Origin: Megamerina dolium
Lineage: Eukaryota; Arthropoda; Insecta; Diptera; Megamerinidae
Assembly: GCA_963854835.1 (NCBI GenBank)
Contig: OY978525.1
Coordinates: 73,891,128-73,955,127 of the forward strand
Length of the DNA stretch: 64,000 bases
Reading direction: 5' to 3'
Both the position numbers and the translations under genes were made by a program. The notes under the pieces are model-generated. The model saw only the letters and a list, made by a program, of their open reading frames with translations, did not search any database and was not told the origin of the DNA. Positions 11,249-21,113 of this stretch are shown here, piece after piece (position 1 is the stretch's first letter; each line of letters begins with the position of its first letter).

Positions 11249-11785
11249 TCAACCACTGGAATGTTCGGGTCGTCGTGTACCATCTTGGAAAACGTAAAGC
11301 AACTTTAAAGTTGGTAAACGATTTTGATGCGGAGAATTAGCTATCGATGTTGCACTGAAGAGGCTTGTCTCTATAGAAGAAGCACAATTTCTAGAATTCA
11401 ATAAAAATATAATTTTTGACTTTACTGTTATGTAGAACTCTTCTATCCCAGACCTCGACAGATCTGTAGGGCAAAGTGCTTCAATTTTGGTTTGAACTTC
11501 ACAGATCTGCTTAAAGTACGATTCAATTATGTGTAACCGACATTCAAGAGCGGGAAAATTAGTTTCGTTTGTATCATTACCAATTCTACCATAAACGCTC
11601 TTAATATTCCGTTGTAGTACATTGCGTTGTTGTGTAATCATAGGCAATGCTGTTACAAATGTTTCCTCTACAGGTGCTTGTTCCTGAGTGGGCTTGCTAC
11701 CAATTTCAGAATCTGGCATTTTAATAAAAGACGAGAATAAATGTAGCAAAAGCAGATGTGTAGCGAAAAAAGTTACCAACGACAC
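11249..11785 (-). pseudogene. BEL/Pao gag N-terminal region
   Basis: The frame is 178 codons long. From the internal ATG at MPDSEIGSKP it reads as a helical, zinc-finger-less N-terminal gag of the BEL type (blocks VYGRIGNDTNETNF and LECRLHIIESYFKQICEVQ). Position upstream of the RT piece on the same strand supports this. The C-terminal gag and protease are missing. Confidence 0.55.
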
Positions 11786-11896
11786 TGTAATTAACTGTTA
11801 AAAATGTTACGAAATTAAAGCTGTTTATTATCAAGACTGTCGCCAAAATGTTGGAGAAGAGTTAAAAAACGCGTGTGTTGCTTCGATGAATATTTA

Positions 11897-11920
11897 AGCC
11901 GCATTCACAATGCAAGCGAC
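11897..11920 (+). repeat. Harbinger left terminal inverted repeat
   Basis: It begins AGCCGCATTC and is the exact reverse complement of 20766-20789. A subterminal near-repeat (GCGTTCACAATGCAAGCAAC, about 11933-11952) follows, possibly a second transposase-binding site. Confidence 0.9.
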
Positions 11921-12187
11921 ACTTTCAAAAGGCGTTCACAATGCAAGCAACAAATGTGTTCGAATATGTTCGAATAAACAGCTGACTTACAGTTTGTTTA
12001 CATTTTTTCAATTATAGAAGTAATATTTTTGTGAAATGCAAGAAATGGAAAATAGAAATACAAAAGTGGTAATTATGAAAAAATACAAATACGTTCAAAT
12101 TAAAATGTGATCAAAATATAATTATAGGCTGTCGGAAATCGGACCCGGGAACAACTACCACTTTCAAGACACAACTTGCGCGTTTTT

Positions 12188-13492
12188 ATGGTGTCCCAGT
12201 TTGTGGTTCTATCTGCAATATTGCTAACAAAAAATAAAAATAAAAGGCGTTGGTGGGTGCGCGATATACTTCAAAAGAGAGATCTCTTGGGAGATGGAAA
12301 AAATCTAGTCCGGGAAATGAGGTTGAAGGACAATGAAAGTTTTTATAACTTTGTTAGGATGACTGACGTCCAATTTGATTTGCTTCTACATAAAGTTGGC
12401 CTATTTTTAAGCAAGAAATCTATCCGTAGACCAATAAGTGAATGCGTCAGGCTGCTGGTAACTCTAAGGTAAATACTAGTGTTCGCATTTTGCAATCTAC
12501 ATTAATTACCATATATCTATAAAAAAAAAAACAATTTTATATGTAGATTTGTAGCCACAGGTATGAGCTATGCATCCCTGTCCTATGCCGTTCGTTTCGG
12601 AAAGTCGACTATTCATAATATAATAAAAGAAACAACGGAATCATTATGGGTAGCACTTAATGTAGAATTTATTCCAAAACCTAACAATGCAAGCCTGAAG
12701 GTTATTGCCGAACAATTTTTTGCCAAAACTGGAATGCCAAACTGTATTGGAGCAATAGATGGAAAGCATTGCGTAATCCAATGTCCAGCGAATAGTGGAT
12801 CATTTTTCTTTAATTACAAGAAGATATTTTCAATTGTTCTCCTAGCAGTTTGCGACGCAGACTACAACTTTACATATGTCAATGTGGGCGCCTATGGATC
12901 TGAATCTGATGGTATATTTTGTGATATTATAATTCATTATACCCTATTACACCTTTTTACTTTTTTGTTAACAGGAGGAGTACTAAAACGGACTGATTTT
13001 GGCCAAGATTTGTTACATAATCGTTTGAATTTGCCCCAAGACACAGAGCTACCTAATAGTACGATAAAATTCCCATTTTATTTTGTTGGCGATGAAGCTT
13101 TCCCTTTAAAGCGGCACTTGATGTGACCATATGGCGGAAGAGAGCTTTCCGACGATAAACGCCACTTCAACAAGCGCTTATCTTCTGCTAGAAGAACAAT
13201 AGAAAACAGTTTCGGGATCTTAGCCAGTAAATTTCGAATATACCACACTGTCATAAATGCAAGTTGTGAAACAGCATCTTCCATCGTTCGCTGCACTGTG
13301 GTGCTTCATAATTTTATATTAAAAACAAAAGCTACAACTACTGCTTTCAGTGAAAATATCAATACCGAGAGTAATGATAATATGGGCAATTGGCAGAATG
13401 TATCGCAACAACTGGGATCCAATCACGCTGGCCACGAGGCACAACAGTTAAGAGAAAGTCTCAAGGACTATTTATTTGACCTACACATTTAA
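12188..13492 (+). pseudogene. Harbinger transposase (HARBI1-like), one nonsense codon
   Basis: This is the DDE transposase that cuts and joins the element. Exon 1 runs from the ATG at 12188 to 12468 (GT donor at 12469). Exon 2 runs 12547-12911 after an A-rich intron ending in AG. A 63-nt intron (12912-12974) precedes exon 3, which ends at TAA 13490-13492. The splices join conserved Harbinger blocks: FVATGMSYASLSY, GKSTIHNIIKE, then CIGAIDGKHCVIQCP (first Asp), GGVLKRTDFGQ, FVGDEAFPL (second Asp) and RRTIENSFGILASKF (catalytic Glu). A TGA at 13124-13126 falls between the second Asp and the Glu, and the frame stays open after it. Apart from that stop the gene looks complete. The exon borders are inferred from sequence. 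Confidence 0.85.
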
Positions 13493-13591
13493 CACTCAAC
13501 AATAATAATCAAACATTCAATTCATTCAATAACAAATTAATTTTAATTCAATCAATAAAAAGAAACGATAAAAACCACTATAAAAAAAAAA

Positions 13592-14465
13592 CTAATAATT
13601 ATATCGGAACTTTGTTGCCACTTTCATAAGCTCCTTCTCACATGCATCGACTTCTTCCTTGCTCAATTTGCCCAGGGTTTCCACGACAAATTCAACAACT
13701 GCCGAATGGTATTTGGGAGACGAAGACGGATCTACTGCCTGTGACATGGGTGGCTCTAAATACGACATTAGCCTATTTGTTGTGTCTTCAAATATGTCCT
13801 CGACAGTTCTTTTTGCCATTTTCGGGGCTCTTGCCTGGGAAAATATAGGTGACGTCAATGGGGTTGATGTTAGTTCTTGAGAACCGTTTTGTGTAATTGA
13901 GCGAAACAACTCGTTATCTATTGTGCTCGCATCCTGCGATTCTAGGGAGAAGGAACCAGAGTTGTCTGTACACAATCCTGAATGGCATGCATTGGTGTTG
14001 TCCGCAGACCACGCAACAGAACCAGTGACCCTTGAGAAAAAACATATAAAGATATTACACTCCCAGTCTATTTTGAAAATGTGTCCATACCTTCGTTTTT
14101 TGAAAGCATTGTCCAAAAACTGCAAGTGCTTAAAAAACACCCATTTCTCCTTGCTATATGCTCCAGCACCACTTCTGTTAAGATTATTTTCTCGTTCCTT
14201 TTGCCTCCTATACTTGTCCCTCAATGCCTTAAACTGGAGTTTAGCCTTTTCGCCTTTATTAAAAATATATGAAAAAAGAGGAATCTGTAGTACATCTTAA
14301 AGCAACGAACATAATTACTTACCGGTTAGACCAAATTGTTTCCCAATCACATTTCCATATCACATTTCGCAGTACCATGTCTTTGTACCCATAGGAACTT
14401 ATATTCCATAAGTTCTCTTGCCCTTGAACTACTTCAATAAATACGAATGTGTCGGCTTCGTTCAT
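13592..14465 (-). pseudogene. Harbinger partner protein (MADF domain, BESS-like tail), frameshifted
   Basis: Autonomous Harbingers usually encode a second DNA-binding protein (Myb/SANT/MADF type) that helps bring the transposase to the nucleus and to the ends. Here exon 1 runs from the ATG at 14465 to a GT donor at 14322 (FIEVVQGQENLW, MADF start). Exon 2 starts after the AG at 14254 (EKAKLQFKALRDKYRRQKE, MADF end). The phases only agree if the reading frame changes near 14370-14385, where AAATGTGAT is repeated nearby, so exon 1 carries a frameshift. A 60-nt GT..AG segment (about 14032-14091) is in frame and stop-free and may be an optional intron. The C-terminal 50 residues (HSAVVEFVVETLGKLSKEE) look like a BESS-type helix. 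It converges on the transposase gene with a 100-bp gap. Confidence 0.7.
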
Positions 14466-14581
14466 TTTCTCCACTTTTAATAAAATTATTAAGTTTGCAA
14501 AATAAAATTCACTGCAATTCTCTTGTTTACATAGATTAAGTAACATATGTTTTCTTCGAATGCATATGTTTTTGAACATAT

Positions 14582-15019
14582 TGTAACGAGTATCGATAGT
14601 TGATTACTCATCACTATTGTGACTGACTCTATTGGCAGCATCGAAACGAATGTCAATAAAAAGAAATAAGCGATAACCAGAACAAGCCAACGAGAAAGGA
14701 AGAGAAGAATCTCGATAAAGGAAGATTCTGGGGTGTTGCCAACAGAGTATAAATAGAGCCAGTGTTGAGAATTGACAATCAATCTACTTCCGAACGTGAT
14801 TGCGAAAACATTGATACAGAGGCAAAAGTTGCAAGTACATTTAAGTGTTATAGTAAATAGTTGATTGTAAACAGTGTTGATTGTAAATAGAGATTATTAA
14901 ATAAATTGTTGCTGTATATAGTTGTACAAAATAAGTGTTGCAGTTATCATTAACAGAATCTAGTGATCGAACAAGGTAATTCAAATAGAATTAAACGTTC
15001 ACAGAATAAAAACGTAACA
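14582..15019 (+). repeat. 5' LTR
   Basis: 438 bp, TG..CA ends. It contains a TATA box (TATAAATA, 14748-14755) and an AATAAA polyadenylation signal (14900-14905), placing U3, R and U5 in the expected order. It differs from the 3' LTR at about three positions (two adjacent to GAATGTCA, one in GAATCTAGTG). Confidence 0.95.
14748..14755 (+). promoter_or_regulatory. LTR TATA box
   Basis: TATAAATA lies about 165 bp into the LTR. The identical motif in the 3' LTR is near 20153-20160. It is the only strong TATA motif in the LTR. Confidence 0.7.
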
Positions 15020-15021
15020 AT

Positions 15022-15039
15022 TGGTGTCAGAAGTGGGAT
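15022..15039 (+). other. Primer-binding site, tRNA-Leu
   Basis: TGGTGTCAGAAGTGGGAT begins 2 nt after the LTR. Its reverse complement reads as the 3' end of a tRNA (T-arm then acceptor plus CCA) that I recall as insect tRNA-Leu(CAA). The match was made from memory. Confidence 0.75.
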
Positions 15040-15048
15040 TCTGTAAAG

Positions 15049-16365
15049 ATGGTGAAAATTGACCAACTAAAAGTGGACCAGCTTAAAAAGCTGTTGGTAG
15101 AGATGAACCTATCGTCATCAGGTGCAAAGGCGGAACTGCTGGTGAGGCTGAGGAAAGCCATGGAGGCTAAGGGAATTAATGTAGAAGAACATGAGTTCTT
15201 TGAGGAAGACGATATACATGCAGTTGTGCACGCCGAGGAAGAGAGCAAGGTAGATTCGAGTGGTCAACTCATGGAATTTATGAAATCCATGATGCAACAG
15301 CAGCAGCAGCAACTGCAAGGAATTAATGCGAAGTTACAAGAACATTCGGCTGAATTGCGTATGGAAATTCAAGAAGGTTCGGCTCGACAAGAACACGTCA
15401 TCGAAAATCTACAAAAAGGAATTGAGATTAGATTTCAGGAAATTTCCGGAACCATTAATGAAAAAGTCATGGATCTCAAGGAACATGTAGATGACTTGGA
15501 AGATAAGTTCGAGAAATTACAGCACGATCTCAACCAACTAAAAATAAATGGACCAGCCACATCAGTGATTAGAGATTCAAGTACAATCAAATTAAAGCCA
15601 CCAACATTTGACGGAAGCACGCCATTCAATATCTTCAAGCTTCAATTCGAGACAACAGCTTCGAAGAATCAATGGGATGATAGCGACAAGACTGCTGCTT
15701 TAATAGTCGCATTAAAAGGTAATGCTTCCGAGGTGTTACAGATGGTTCCAGAGAAAGATCGTGGTAGCTACCAGTCACTGATGGACACCCTCCAGCGGAA
15801 ATATGGAAATGAATACAAGAGTCAATTACATCGTGTGGAATTGAGATCGCGAGTGCAACGGAGTAATGAGAGCCTTCAGGAATTCGCTTCCGATATTGAG
15901 CGCTTATGTCATCTAGCGTTCTCCGGTAATTCGGAAGAGTTCGTCGAAAAAATCAAAATAGAGGCTTTCATAGATGGCATACGTGATGGAGAGACAAAGC
16001 GTGCCCTAGTCATGTCACCAAGAAATACTTATGCCGAAACAGTCAGTAGTGCATTGACGTTTGAAGCCGCCAGTTTGATGTGTCGACCAATGCCACGTGT
16101 ACGCCAACTAGAAACAGAAACAGCAGATCTGGTTGAAGCAGTGTGTCAGGCATTCAAATCTGTAGTGCAGCCTGAAGGAAGAACAACAGGTCGACGCGAA
16201 ATCAAATTTACTGGTAAGTGCTTTATTTGCGACAAACCAGGACACATGGCGCGTGACTGCCGTCTACGACGAAAGCGATCAAGATCGAATTCTCCAGGAA
16301 GACAAAAGAAGGAGAATAAGGTGGATAGCGATCGCTCCACTAACACAAATCCATCGTTAAACTAA
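15049..16365 (+). CDS. gag: Gag polyprotein with N-terminal SAP-like domain and zinc knuckle
   Basis: 438 residues, intact. Gag forms the virus-like particle and packages the RNA. Residues about 5-43 (VDQLKKLLVEMNL, then AKAELLVRLRKAM) match the two-helix SAP DNA-binding pattern, unusual for gag. Residues about 75-170 are glutamine-rich and heptad-like, a probable coiled coil. Residues about 180-345 are the capsid-like retrotransposon gag domain. Residues 391-404 are a CX2CX4HX4C zinc knuckle (CFICDKPGHMARDC), followed by an Arg/Ser-rich basic tail. The ATG at 15049 lies 10 nt after the primer site and is the first in frame. The stop at 16363 directly follows the slippery heptamer. Confidence 0.9.
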   Translation: MVKIDQLKVDQLKKLLVEMNLSSSGAKAELLVRLRKAMEAKGINVEEHEFFEEDDIHAVVHAEEESKVDSSGQLMEFMKSMMQQQQQQLQGINAKLQEHSAELRMEIQEGSARQEHVIENLQKGIEIRFQEISGTINEKVMDLKEHVDDLEDKFEKLQHDLNQLKINGPATSVIRDSSTIKLKPPTFDGSTPFNIFKLQFETTASKNQWDDSDKTAALIVALKGNASEVLQMVPEKDRGSYQSLMDTLQRKYGNEYKSQLHRVELRSRVQRSNESLQEFASDIERLCHLAFSGNSEEFVEKIKIEAFIDGIRDGETKRALVMSPRNTYAETVSSALTFEAASLMCRPMPRVRQLETETADLVEAVCQAFKSVVQPEGRTTGRREIKFTGKCFICDKPGHMARDCRLRRKRSRSNSPGRQKKENKVDSDRSTNTNPSLN

Positions 16366-16398
16366 ATCGAGTCAGTTCAGCGGGGCGTGAACTGACTC
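16356..16398 (+). promoter_or_regulatory. Programmed -1 ribosomal frameshift signal between gag and pol
   Basis: The heptamer GTTAAAC (16356-16362) reads G_TTA_AAC in the gag frame, just before the gag stop. After a 6-nt spacer comes a perfect 11-bp stem: GAGTCAGTTCA (16369-16379) pairs with 16388-16398 around the loop GCGGGGCG. The pol frame is -1 relative to gag and is open from 16344, so the two overlap by about 22 nt across the heptamer. Spacer, stem and frame all fit the standard model. The same heptamer sequence is known from some nidoviruses. Confidence 0.85.
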
Positions 16399-16403
16399 CA
16401 ACA

Positions 16404-17435
16404 GTGGGTTGCCCCATCATTCACATTTCACAACTACAGCGTGTGCCAAGCAGCTTGACTATTGATGGAAAATTGGACAATATGGGATTCATGTTAACTC
16501 TGGACACTGGTGCATCACATTCTATAATCAAGAGCGATTTGGTAAGGAGGTTTGAGCCTTTAATGGGAATAAAATTGCGTACAGCAACGGGTGAGGATGC
16601 ACAAATTCTGGGCAAGATAAAGAAACGAGTATCTATTGGAAATTGCACATGGGAACATGAATTCATTGTGGCCGACATCATCGATGACGTAATAATTGGT
16701 GTTGATTTTATGATTGACAACGGATTTACGTTAGATTTAAATCAACGGATTCTGCGCTATGCAAATGTCGAACTACCATTGAACATCGGTTACAAGCGTA
16801 GTGGGAACATCAAACGAGTACTGGCATGTCAACGCCAAGAGGTTCCAGCAAAATCAGAAGCGGTGATATGGGCACAGATGAATGTGGATGATGGGACAGG
16901 CAAGTTGTGGGTGGTGGAAGCAGATAAAGAAATACAAAATAAAAACATCATACTTGGTAGGACGTTAGTAGAACCTAAAGAAAATGGAATAGTACCGGTG
17001 CGAATATTAAATCCAACTAATACATCTACAGTTGTAAAGAAAGGAATGGTGATTGGTCATTGCCAGGAAGTTACTGCCGTAGTAGACTGCGAAAAGGGTT
17101 CGTCGATAAAAAGTGGAAGATCAGGAACTGGCAAGGCGGAAATAAAAGCACAGATGGAGGAATGGGCAGGTGTGCTTACCAAACAGCAAAAGGAAAAGGC
17201 TTTACAAGTATTGGAGAAGTACAGTTCAATATTTTCTTCAAATGGAAAAACTGGAGGACGAACAACCATCGTGAAGCATCACATTGACACCGGTGATTCT
17301 AGACCAATTCGTCAAGCACCACGACGAGTTCCATTGGCCAAAAGAGACGAAGCCATTAAGCTGATTTCCGATATGCAGAAACAAGGTGTTATTGAACCAT
17401 CAGCGGTCCATGGAGTTCACCAGTTGTGCTGGTAA
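16404..17435 (+). pseudogene. pol: Pol N-terminal part: aspartic protease and start of RT
   Basis: This frame is entered by frameshifting from gag; it is open from 16344 and has no ATG at its head. Position 16404 is only a GTG codon. The protease active site LTLDTGASHS lies at about 16494-16523, followed by a flap region and a VIIGVDFM block. The C-terminal part (HHIDTGDSRPIRQAPRRVP) is the usual entry to RT. A single base is missing near 17402 relative to the family reading, so this frame leaves pol and ends at 17435. RT continues in the next frame. It may be a true mutation or a base-call error. Confidence 0.85.
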
Positions 17436-19948
17436 AGAAGAAGGATGGAAGTACTCGATTCTGTGTGGATTACAGAAAGCTAAATGATATTACGAAAAAA
17501 GACAGCTATCCACTGCCAAGAATCGATGACACTCTGGACACACTATCTGGTGCGAAGTGGTTCTCAACTCTTGATTTGCAAAGTGGCTACTGGCAAGTGG
17601 AACTTGGTAAGGAAGACAAAGAGAAAACAGCTTTCAGTATTGGCGATGGTCTATGGCAATTTACAGTCATGCCATTTGGTTTATGCAATGCGCCAGCTAC
17701 TTTCGAACGTTTGATGGAGCGTGTACTCAGAGGACTACACTGGAAAACGTGCTTGGTGTATCTCGATGACATTATTGTGATGGGAAAAGATTTTAACGAC
17801 CACCTGGAAAAGTTGAAAGAAGTATTTGAGCGTATACAATCAGCAGGGCTTAAACTGAATATGAAAAAGTGTTCACTCTTCAGGCAAGAAGTTAAATATC
17901 TTGGTCATAAAGTAACAACAGAAGGGGTACATACCGACGAGGAGAAAGTAGCAGCAGTTCAAGAATGGCCTATTCCGTCGAATCTTCACGAGCTAAGAAG
18001 CTTCCTAGGCTTATGCACCTACTATAGACGATTTGTTCCTGGATTTGCAAACATCGCCAGCAGTCTGCATGAGTTGACAAGAAAGAACAAACCATTTGTG
18101 TGGGGCGAGGACCAACAGAAAGCATTCGAACAGCTGAAAGAAAAACTCTGTTCAGCACCAATATTAGCGTATCCAGTACCTGGTCAAAAGTTTGTGTTGG
18201 ACACAGATGCGAGTGGCTATGGAATAGGTGGTGTGCTCTCTCAGATCATAGATGGGCAAGAAAAAGTAATAGCATACTACAGTAAAATCCTGTCGAAGTC
18301 AGAAAGAAATTACTGTGTCACACGAAGAGAGTTGCTCGCAATACTGGAATGTGTAAAGTATTTCCATAAATACTTGTACGGTCAGTCATTTCATCTACGA
18401 ACTGACCACTCAGCGCTAAGGTGGTTATTGCAATTTAAAAACCCAGAAGGACAATTGGCGCGCTGGATTGAAAGGCTGCAGAGTTATGATTTTACCATCG
18501 AACATCGTAAAAGAGGACATCACGGCAACGCGGATGCTCTATCTCGTCGTCCTTGCAAAATGGAATGTAAACATTGTTCTCGAGTGGAAAGCAAGGAGCA
18601 CATTGTCGACATACGACTTACGAATATATTGCCGGAGGAGTCATGGACCACCGAACGAGTGCAAGAAGATCAGCGCAACGACCCAGATCTCGTAAAGATT
18701 ATGGAATACAAGGAGCAGGGCATACGTCCAGATTGGCAAGAAATGGCTAATGAGAGTCCAATAGCAAAGGCATACTGGGCGCAGTGGCAAAGCCTGCACT
18801 TACGAGACGGATGTTTATTCCGAGCATGGGAAAGTGTGGATGGAAAAATCACTAATGATCTTCTAGTGGTACCCAAGGCGAGAATAAATGAAGTGATAGC
18901 TGAGTATCACAATGCCTCCAGTGGAGGGCATTTGGGAATCACCAAAACCGTCGAGAAAATAAAGAACCGATTTTATTGGGTTGGATGTCATGACCATGTC
19001 GCTGATTGGATTCGGAAATGTAAGCAATGTGCAATGGCCAAAGGTCCCACTAAGAAAAGTCGAGGTAAGATGCACCAATACACCGTGGGTGCTCCATTTG
19101 AGCGAATTGCTATGGACATAGCTGAACCATGTCCAATAAGCAACGCAGGAGACAAGTATGTTCTGGTGGTTATAGATTACTTCAGTAAATGGCCTGAAGT
19201 ATACCCCATTCCAAATCAGGAAGCTAGTACAGTTGCGGATGTATTCGTCAACCAATGGGTTACTCGTTTTGGTGTACCGATGGAGTTACACTCAGACCAA
19301 GGTCGAAATTTCGAATCAGTTGTATTCCAAGAGATATGCCGTATGCTGGGTATATACAAAACTCGTACAACACCTTTGCATCCACAATCTGATGGCATGG
19401 TAGAACGATTTAACCGTACCTTGGAGGAATATTTGAGAAAAGTCGTAGATAAATACCAAAGAGAGTGGGATGTACATATACCAATGTTCCTCATGGCATA
19501 TCGATGCGCACAACATGATACGACGGCTACTACACCGGCAATGGCAATTTTTGGAAACGAGTTAAGACTGCCAGCTGATTTAAAATTTGGAGTCGTAACA
19601 CCAACGAGATCAACCGAAGGTAATTATACTAGCGAAAAGCGGGAACAGTTGGATAAAGTACATCGGTTCATCAGAGAGCGGTCGCAGATGATAAGCGATA
19701 AGATGAAGGCCAGGTATGACTTGAAAGCAAATTCAAAAGGGTTCTATGAAGGAGAGCTTGTAATGCTTCATAATCCACAACGAAAGAAAGGCCTGTCTCC
19801 TAAACTACAGACTCATTGGGAAGGACCATATGAGATTATAGCAAAGATAAATGACGTAGTGTATCGCATTCAACGTGCCTGGAATAAAAGAGCAAAGTTT
19901 AAAGTAGTGCACTTGGAGCGACTTGCGCCATATCGAGGGGAAGTATAA
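17426..19948 (+). CDS. pol: Pol main part: reverse transcriptase, RNase H, integrase
   Basis: The 840 codons are open from 17396 onward; the annotated start is not a real start, because the part should be translated from the gag-pol fusion. [43 protein letters not shown] and the catalytic YLDD at about residue 112. RNase [16 protein letters not shown] near residue 258 and [11 protein letters not shown]. Integrase: an HHCC zinc finger ([17 protein letters not shown]) near 495-545, then the core MDIA, SDQGRNF and VERFNRT with 35 residues between the second Asp and the Glu. The C-terminal block HWEGPYEII is the GPY/F-type module. All catalytic residues look intact. The only defect of the element is the break just upstream. 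Confidence 0.93.
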   Translation: MLVKKKDGSTRFCVDYRKLNDITKKDSYPLPRIDDTLDTLSGAKWFSTLDLQSGYWQVELGKEDKEKTAFSIGDGLWQFTVMPFGLCNAPATFERLMERVLRGLHWKTCLVYLDDIIVMGKDFNDHLEKLKEVFERIQSAGLKLNMKKCSLFRQEVKYLGHKVTTEGVHTDEEKVAAVQEWPIPSNLHELRSFLGLCTYYRRFVPGFANIASSLHELTRKNKPFVWGEDQQKAFEQLKEKLCSAPILAYPVPGQKFVLDTDASGYGIGGVLSQIIDGQEKVIAYYSKILSKSERNYCVTRRELLAILECVKYFHKYLYGQSFHLRTDHSALRWLLQFKNPEGQLARWIERLQSYDFTIEHRKRGHHGNADALSRRPCKMECKHCSRVESKEHIVDIRLTNILPEESWTTERVQEDQRNDPDLVKIMEYKEQGIRPDWQEMANESPIAKAYWAQWQSLHLRDGCLFRAWESVDGKITNDLLVVPKARINEVIAEYHNASSGGHLGITKTVEKIKNRFYWVGCHDHVADWIRKCKQCAMAKGPTKKSRGKMHQYTVGAPFERIAMDIAEPCPISNAGDKYVLVVIDYFSKWPEVYPIPNQEASTVADVFVNQWVTRFGVPMELHSDQGRNFESVVFQEICRMLGIYKTRTTPLHPQSDGMVERFNRTLEEYLRKVVDKYQREWDVHIPMFLMAYRCAQHDTTATTPAMAIFGNELRLPADLKFGVVTPTRSTEGNYTSEKREQLDKVHRFIRERSQMISDKMKARYDLKANSKGFYEGELVMLHNPQRKKGLSPKLQTHWEGPYEIIAKINDVVYRIQRAWNKRAKFKVVHLERLAPYRGEV

Positions 19949-19951
19949 AAA

Positions 19952-19970
19952 CTTGTTCGGGACGAACAAG
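19952..19970 (+). other. 8-bp stem-loop before the polypurine tract
   Basis: CTTGTTCG and CGAACAAG pair around a 3-nt loop, directly between the pol stop and the polypurine tract. Function is unknown. Confidence 0.5.
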
Positions 19971-19973
19971 GTT

Positions 19974-19986
19974 AAGAGGAGGGCAG
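19974..19986 (+). other. Polypurine tract
   Basis: AAGAGGAGGGCAG abuts the 3' LTR at 19987. This is the expected position for the plus-strand primer of an LTR retrotransposon. Confidence 0.85.
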
Positions 19987-20424
19987 TGTAACGAGTATCG
20001 ATAGTTGATTACTCATCACTATTGTGACTGACTCTATTGGCAGCATCGAAACGAATGTCAGCAAAAAGAAATAAGCGATAACCAGAACAAGCCAACGAGA
20101 AAGGAAGAGAAGAATCTCGATAAAGGAAGATTCTGGGGTGTTGCCAACAGAGTATAAATAGAGCCAGTGTTGAGAATTGACAATCAATCTACTTCCGAAC
20201 GTGATTGCGAAAACATTGATACAGAGGCAAAAGTTGCAAGTACATTTAAGTGTTATAGTAAATAGTTGATTGTAAACAGTGTTGATTGTAAATAGAGATT
20301 ATTAAATAAATTGTTGCTGTATATAGTTGTACAAAATAAGTGTTGCAGTTATCATTAACAGAATCCAGTGATCGAACAAGGTAATTCAAATAGAATTAAA
20401 CGTTCACAGAATAAAAACGTAACA
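19987..20424 (+). repeat. 3' LTR
   Basis: 438 bp, the same length as the 5' LTR, differing at about three bases. It is followed by ATAT, the target duplication, and then by the interrupted Harbinger sequence. Confidence 0.95.
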
Positions 20425-20765
20425 ATATGTTTACTTCGAATGCAACCGACAGAGTTGTGTTTTGAATATTAATAATATGTTGAAATATGTGAAATATTTG
20501 TAATTATAACATTCTACAGATAATACTATAAAACAAATGACAGTTTCTGTAACAAAAAATTTTAATTTTCATTCATAATTCTTAGTTTGAATGTGAAATT
20601 CGAAAACAGCGCCATCTAGTATCAAATACATTCGAACAAATATGTTGCTGGAGTAGGAATAGATCAATTTCAGCGACAAATTGGAATTACATTTTTGTAA
20701 AAAAAACGAAAGGCCATTATGTGAAATTCTGTGTGTGAGAACGAGATAGCATGAAAAACGAAATT

Positions 20766-20789
20766 GTCGCTTGCATTGTGAATGCGGCT
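20766..20789 (-). repeat. Harbinger right terminal inverted repeat
   Basis: This is the exact reverse complement of 11897-11920, followed by the TTA target duplication at 20790-20792. Confidence 0.9.
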
Positions 20790-21113
20790 TTATTGTGAAT
20801 GACAAAATAAATAACATGTTGATTTACAAGAAAGTAGATTGAATACAAGATGCAATATAAGAGGTGAAGTTGAGTGATTGTATGCTCTTTTCTAACTATT
20901 GAAATAACGGTTGTCAAATCGTATCTTTGGTGTTCTTTCTTATTCACATAATTCCTCTCTCGCCATATTACACCTCATTTATTACACCATGGAACAATTG
21001 AACACGAAAATATCTTTAAATTATGGGATTTGCTAATTTTTTACTATAATTAAATATTTTTTTTATTATTTATCAAACTTAGGCTAGGTCATGGGGTGGT
21101 CTGGTGGTGTTTT

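Larger units (their letters stand above)
7817..11850 (-). mobile_element. BEL/Pao LTR retrotransposon, decayed
   Basis: Minus-strand pieces appear in the order gag (11785), RT (10866), RT/RNase H (10320 and 9345), pre-integrase (9108) and integrase (8681 to 7817), as in Pao-type elements. Multiple frameshifts and stops are present, and the protease/linker segment between 11249 and 10866 is not recognised. A ~0.7 kb stretch (about 9400-10100) that does not read as pol interrupts the RT/RNase H region. A PBS-like TTGGCGACAGTC (minus strand, about 11835-11850) lies upstream of gag. LTRs were not identified. The Harbinger at 11897 begins just beyond its 5' end. Confidence 0.75.
14582..20424 (+). 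mobile_element. Ty3/gypsy LTR retrotransposon, mdg3-like, nearly intact
   Basis: Both LTRs are 438 bp, start TGTAACGAG and end AACGTAACA. The target duplication is ATAT (14578-14581 and 20425-20428). The order is LTR, primer site, gag, frameshift signal, protease, RT, RNase H, integrase with a C-terminal GPY/F-type block, polypurine tract, LTR. I count three LTR-LTR substitutions, implying recent insertion. No env frame is present. The tRNA-Leu primer site and architecture suggest the mdg3/micropia group, an assignment from recall rather than a tree. One single-base break in pol separates protease from RT. Confidence 0.95.
11897..20789. mobile_element. PIF/Harbinger transposon, interrupted by an LTR element
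   Basis: The terminal inverted repeats are 24 bp and perfect (11897-11920 and 20766-20789; outermost bases AGCCGCATTCACAATGCAAG). The flanking trinucleotide TTA occurs on both sides (11894-11896 and 20790-20792), the usual 3-bp TWA duplication of the superfamily. Removing the nested LTR element and its duplicated 4 bp leaves about 3.05 kb, a normal autonomous Harbinger length. It carries two convergent genes: a spliced transposase on plus and a MADF-type protein on minus. Both are damaged, so this copy is defective. Confidence 0.9.

Noticed and set aside
17395..17435. A second programmed frameshift between protease and RT
   Set aside because: No slippery heptamer or downstream stem is visible, and a single lost base explains the frame change.
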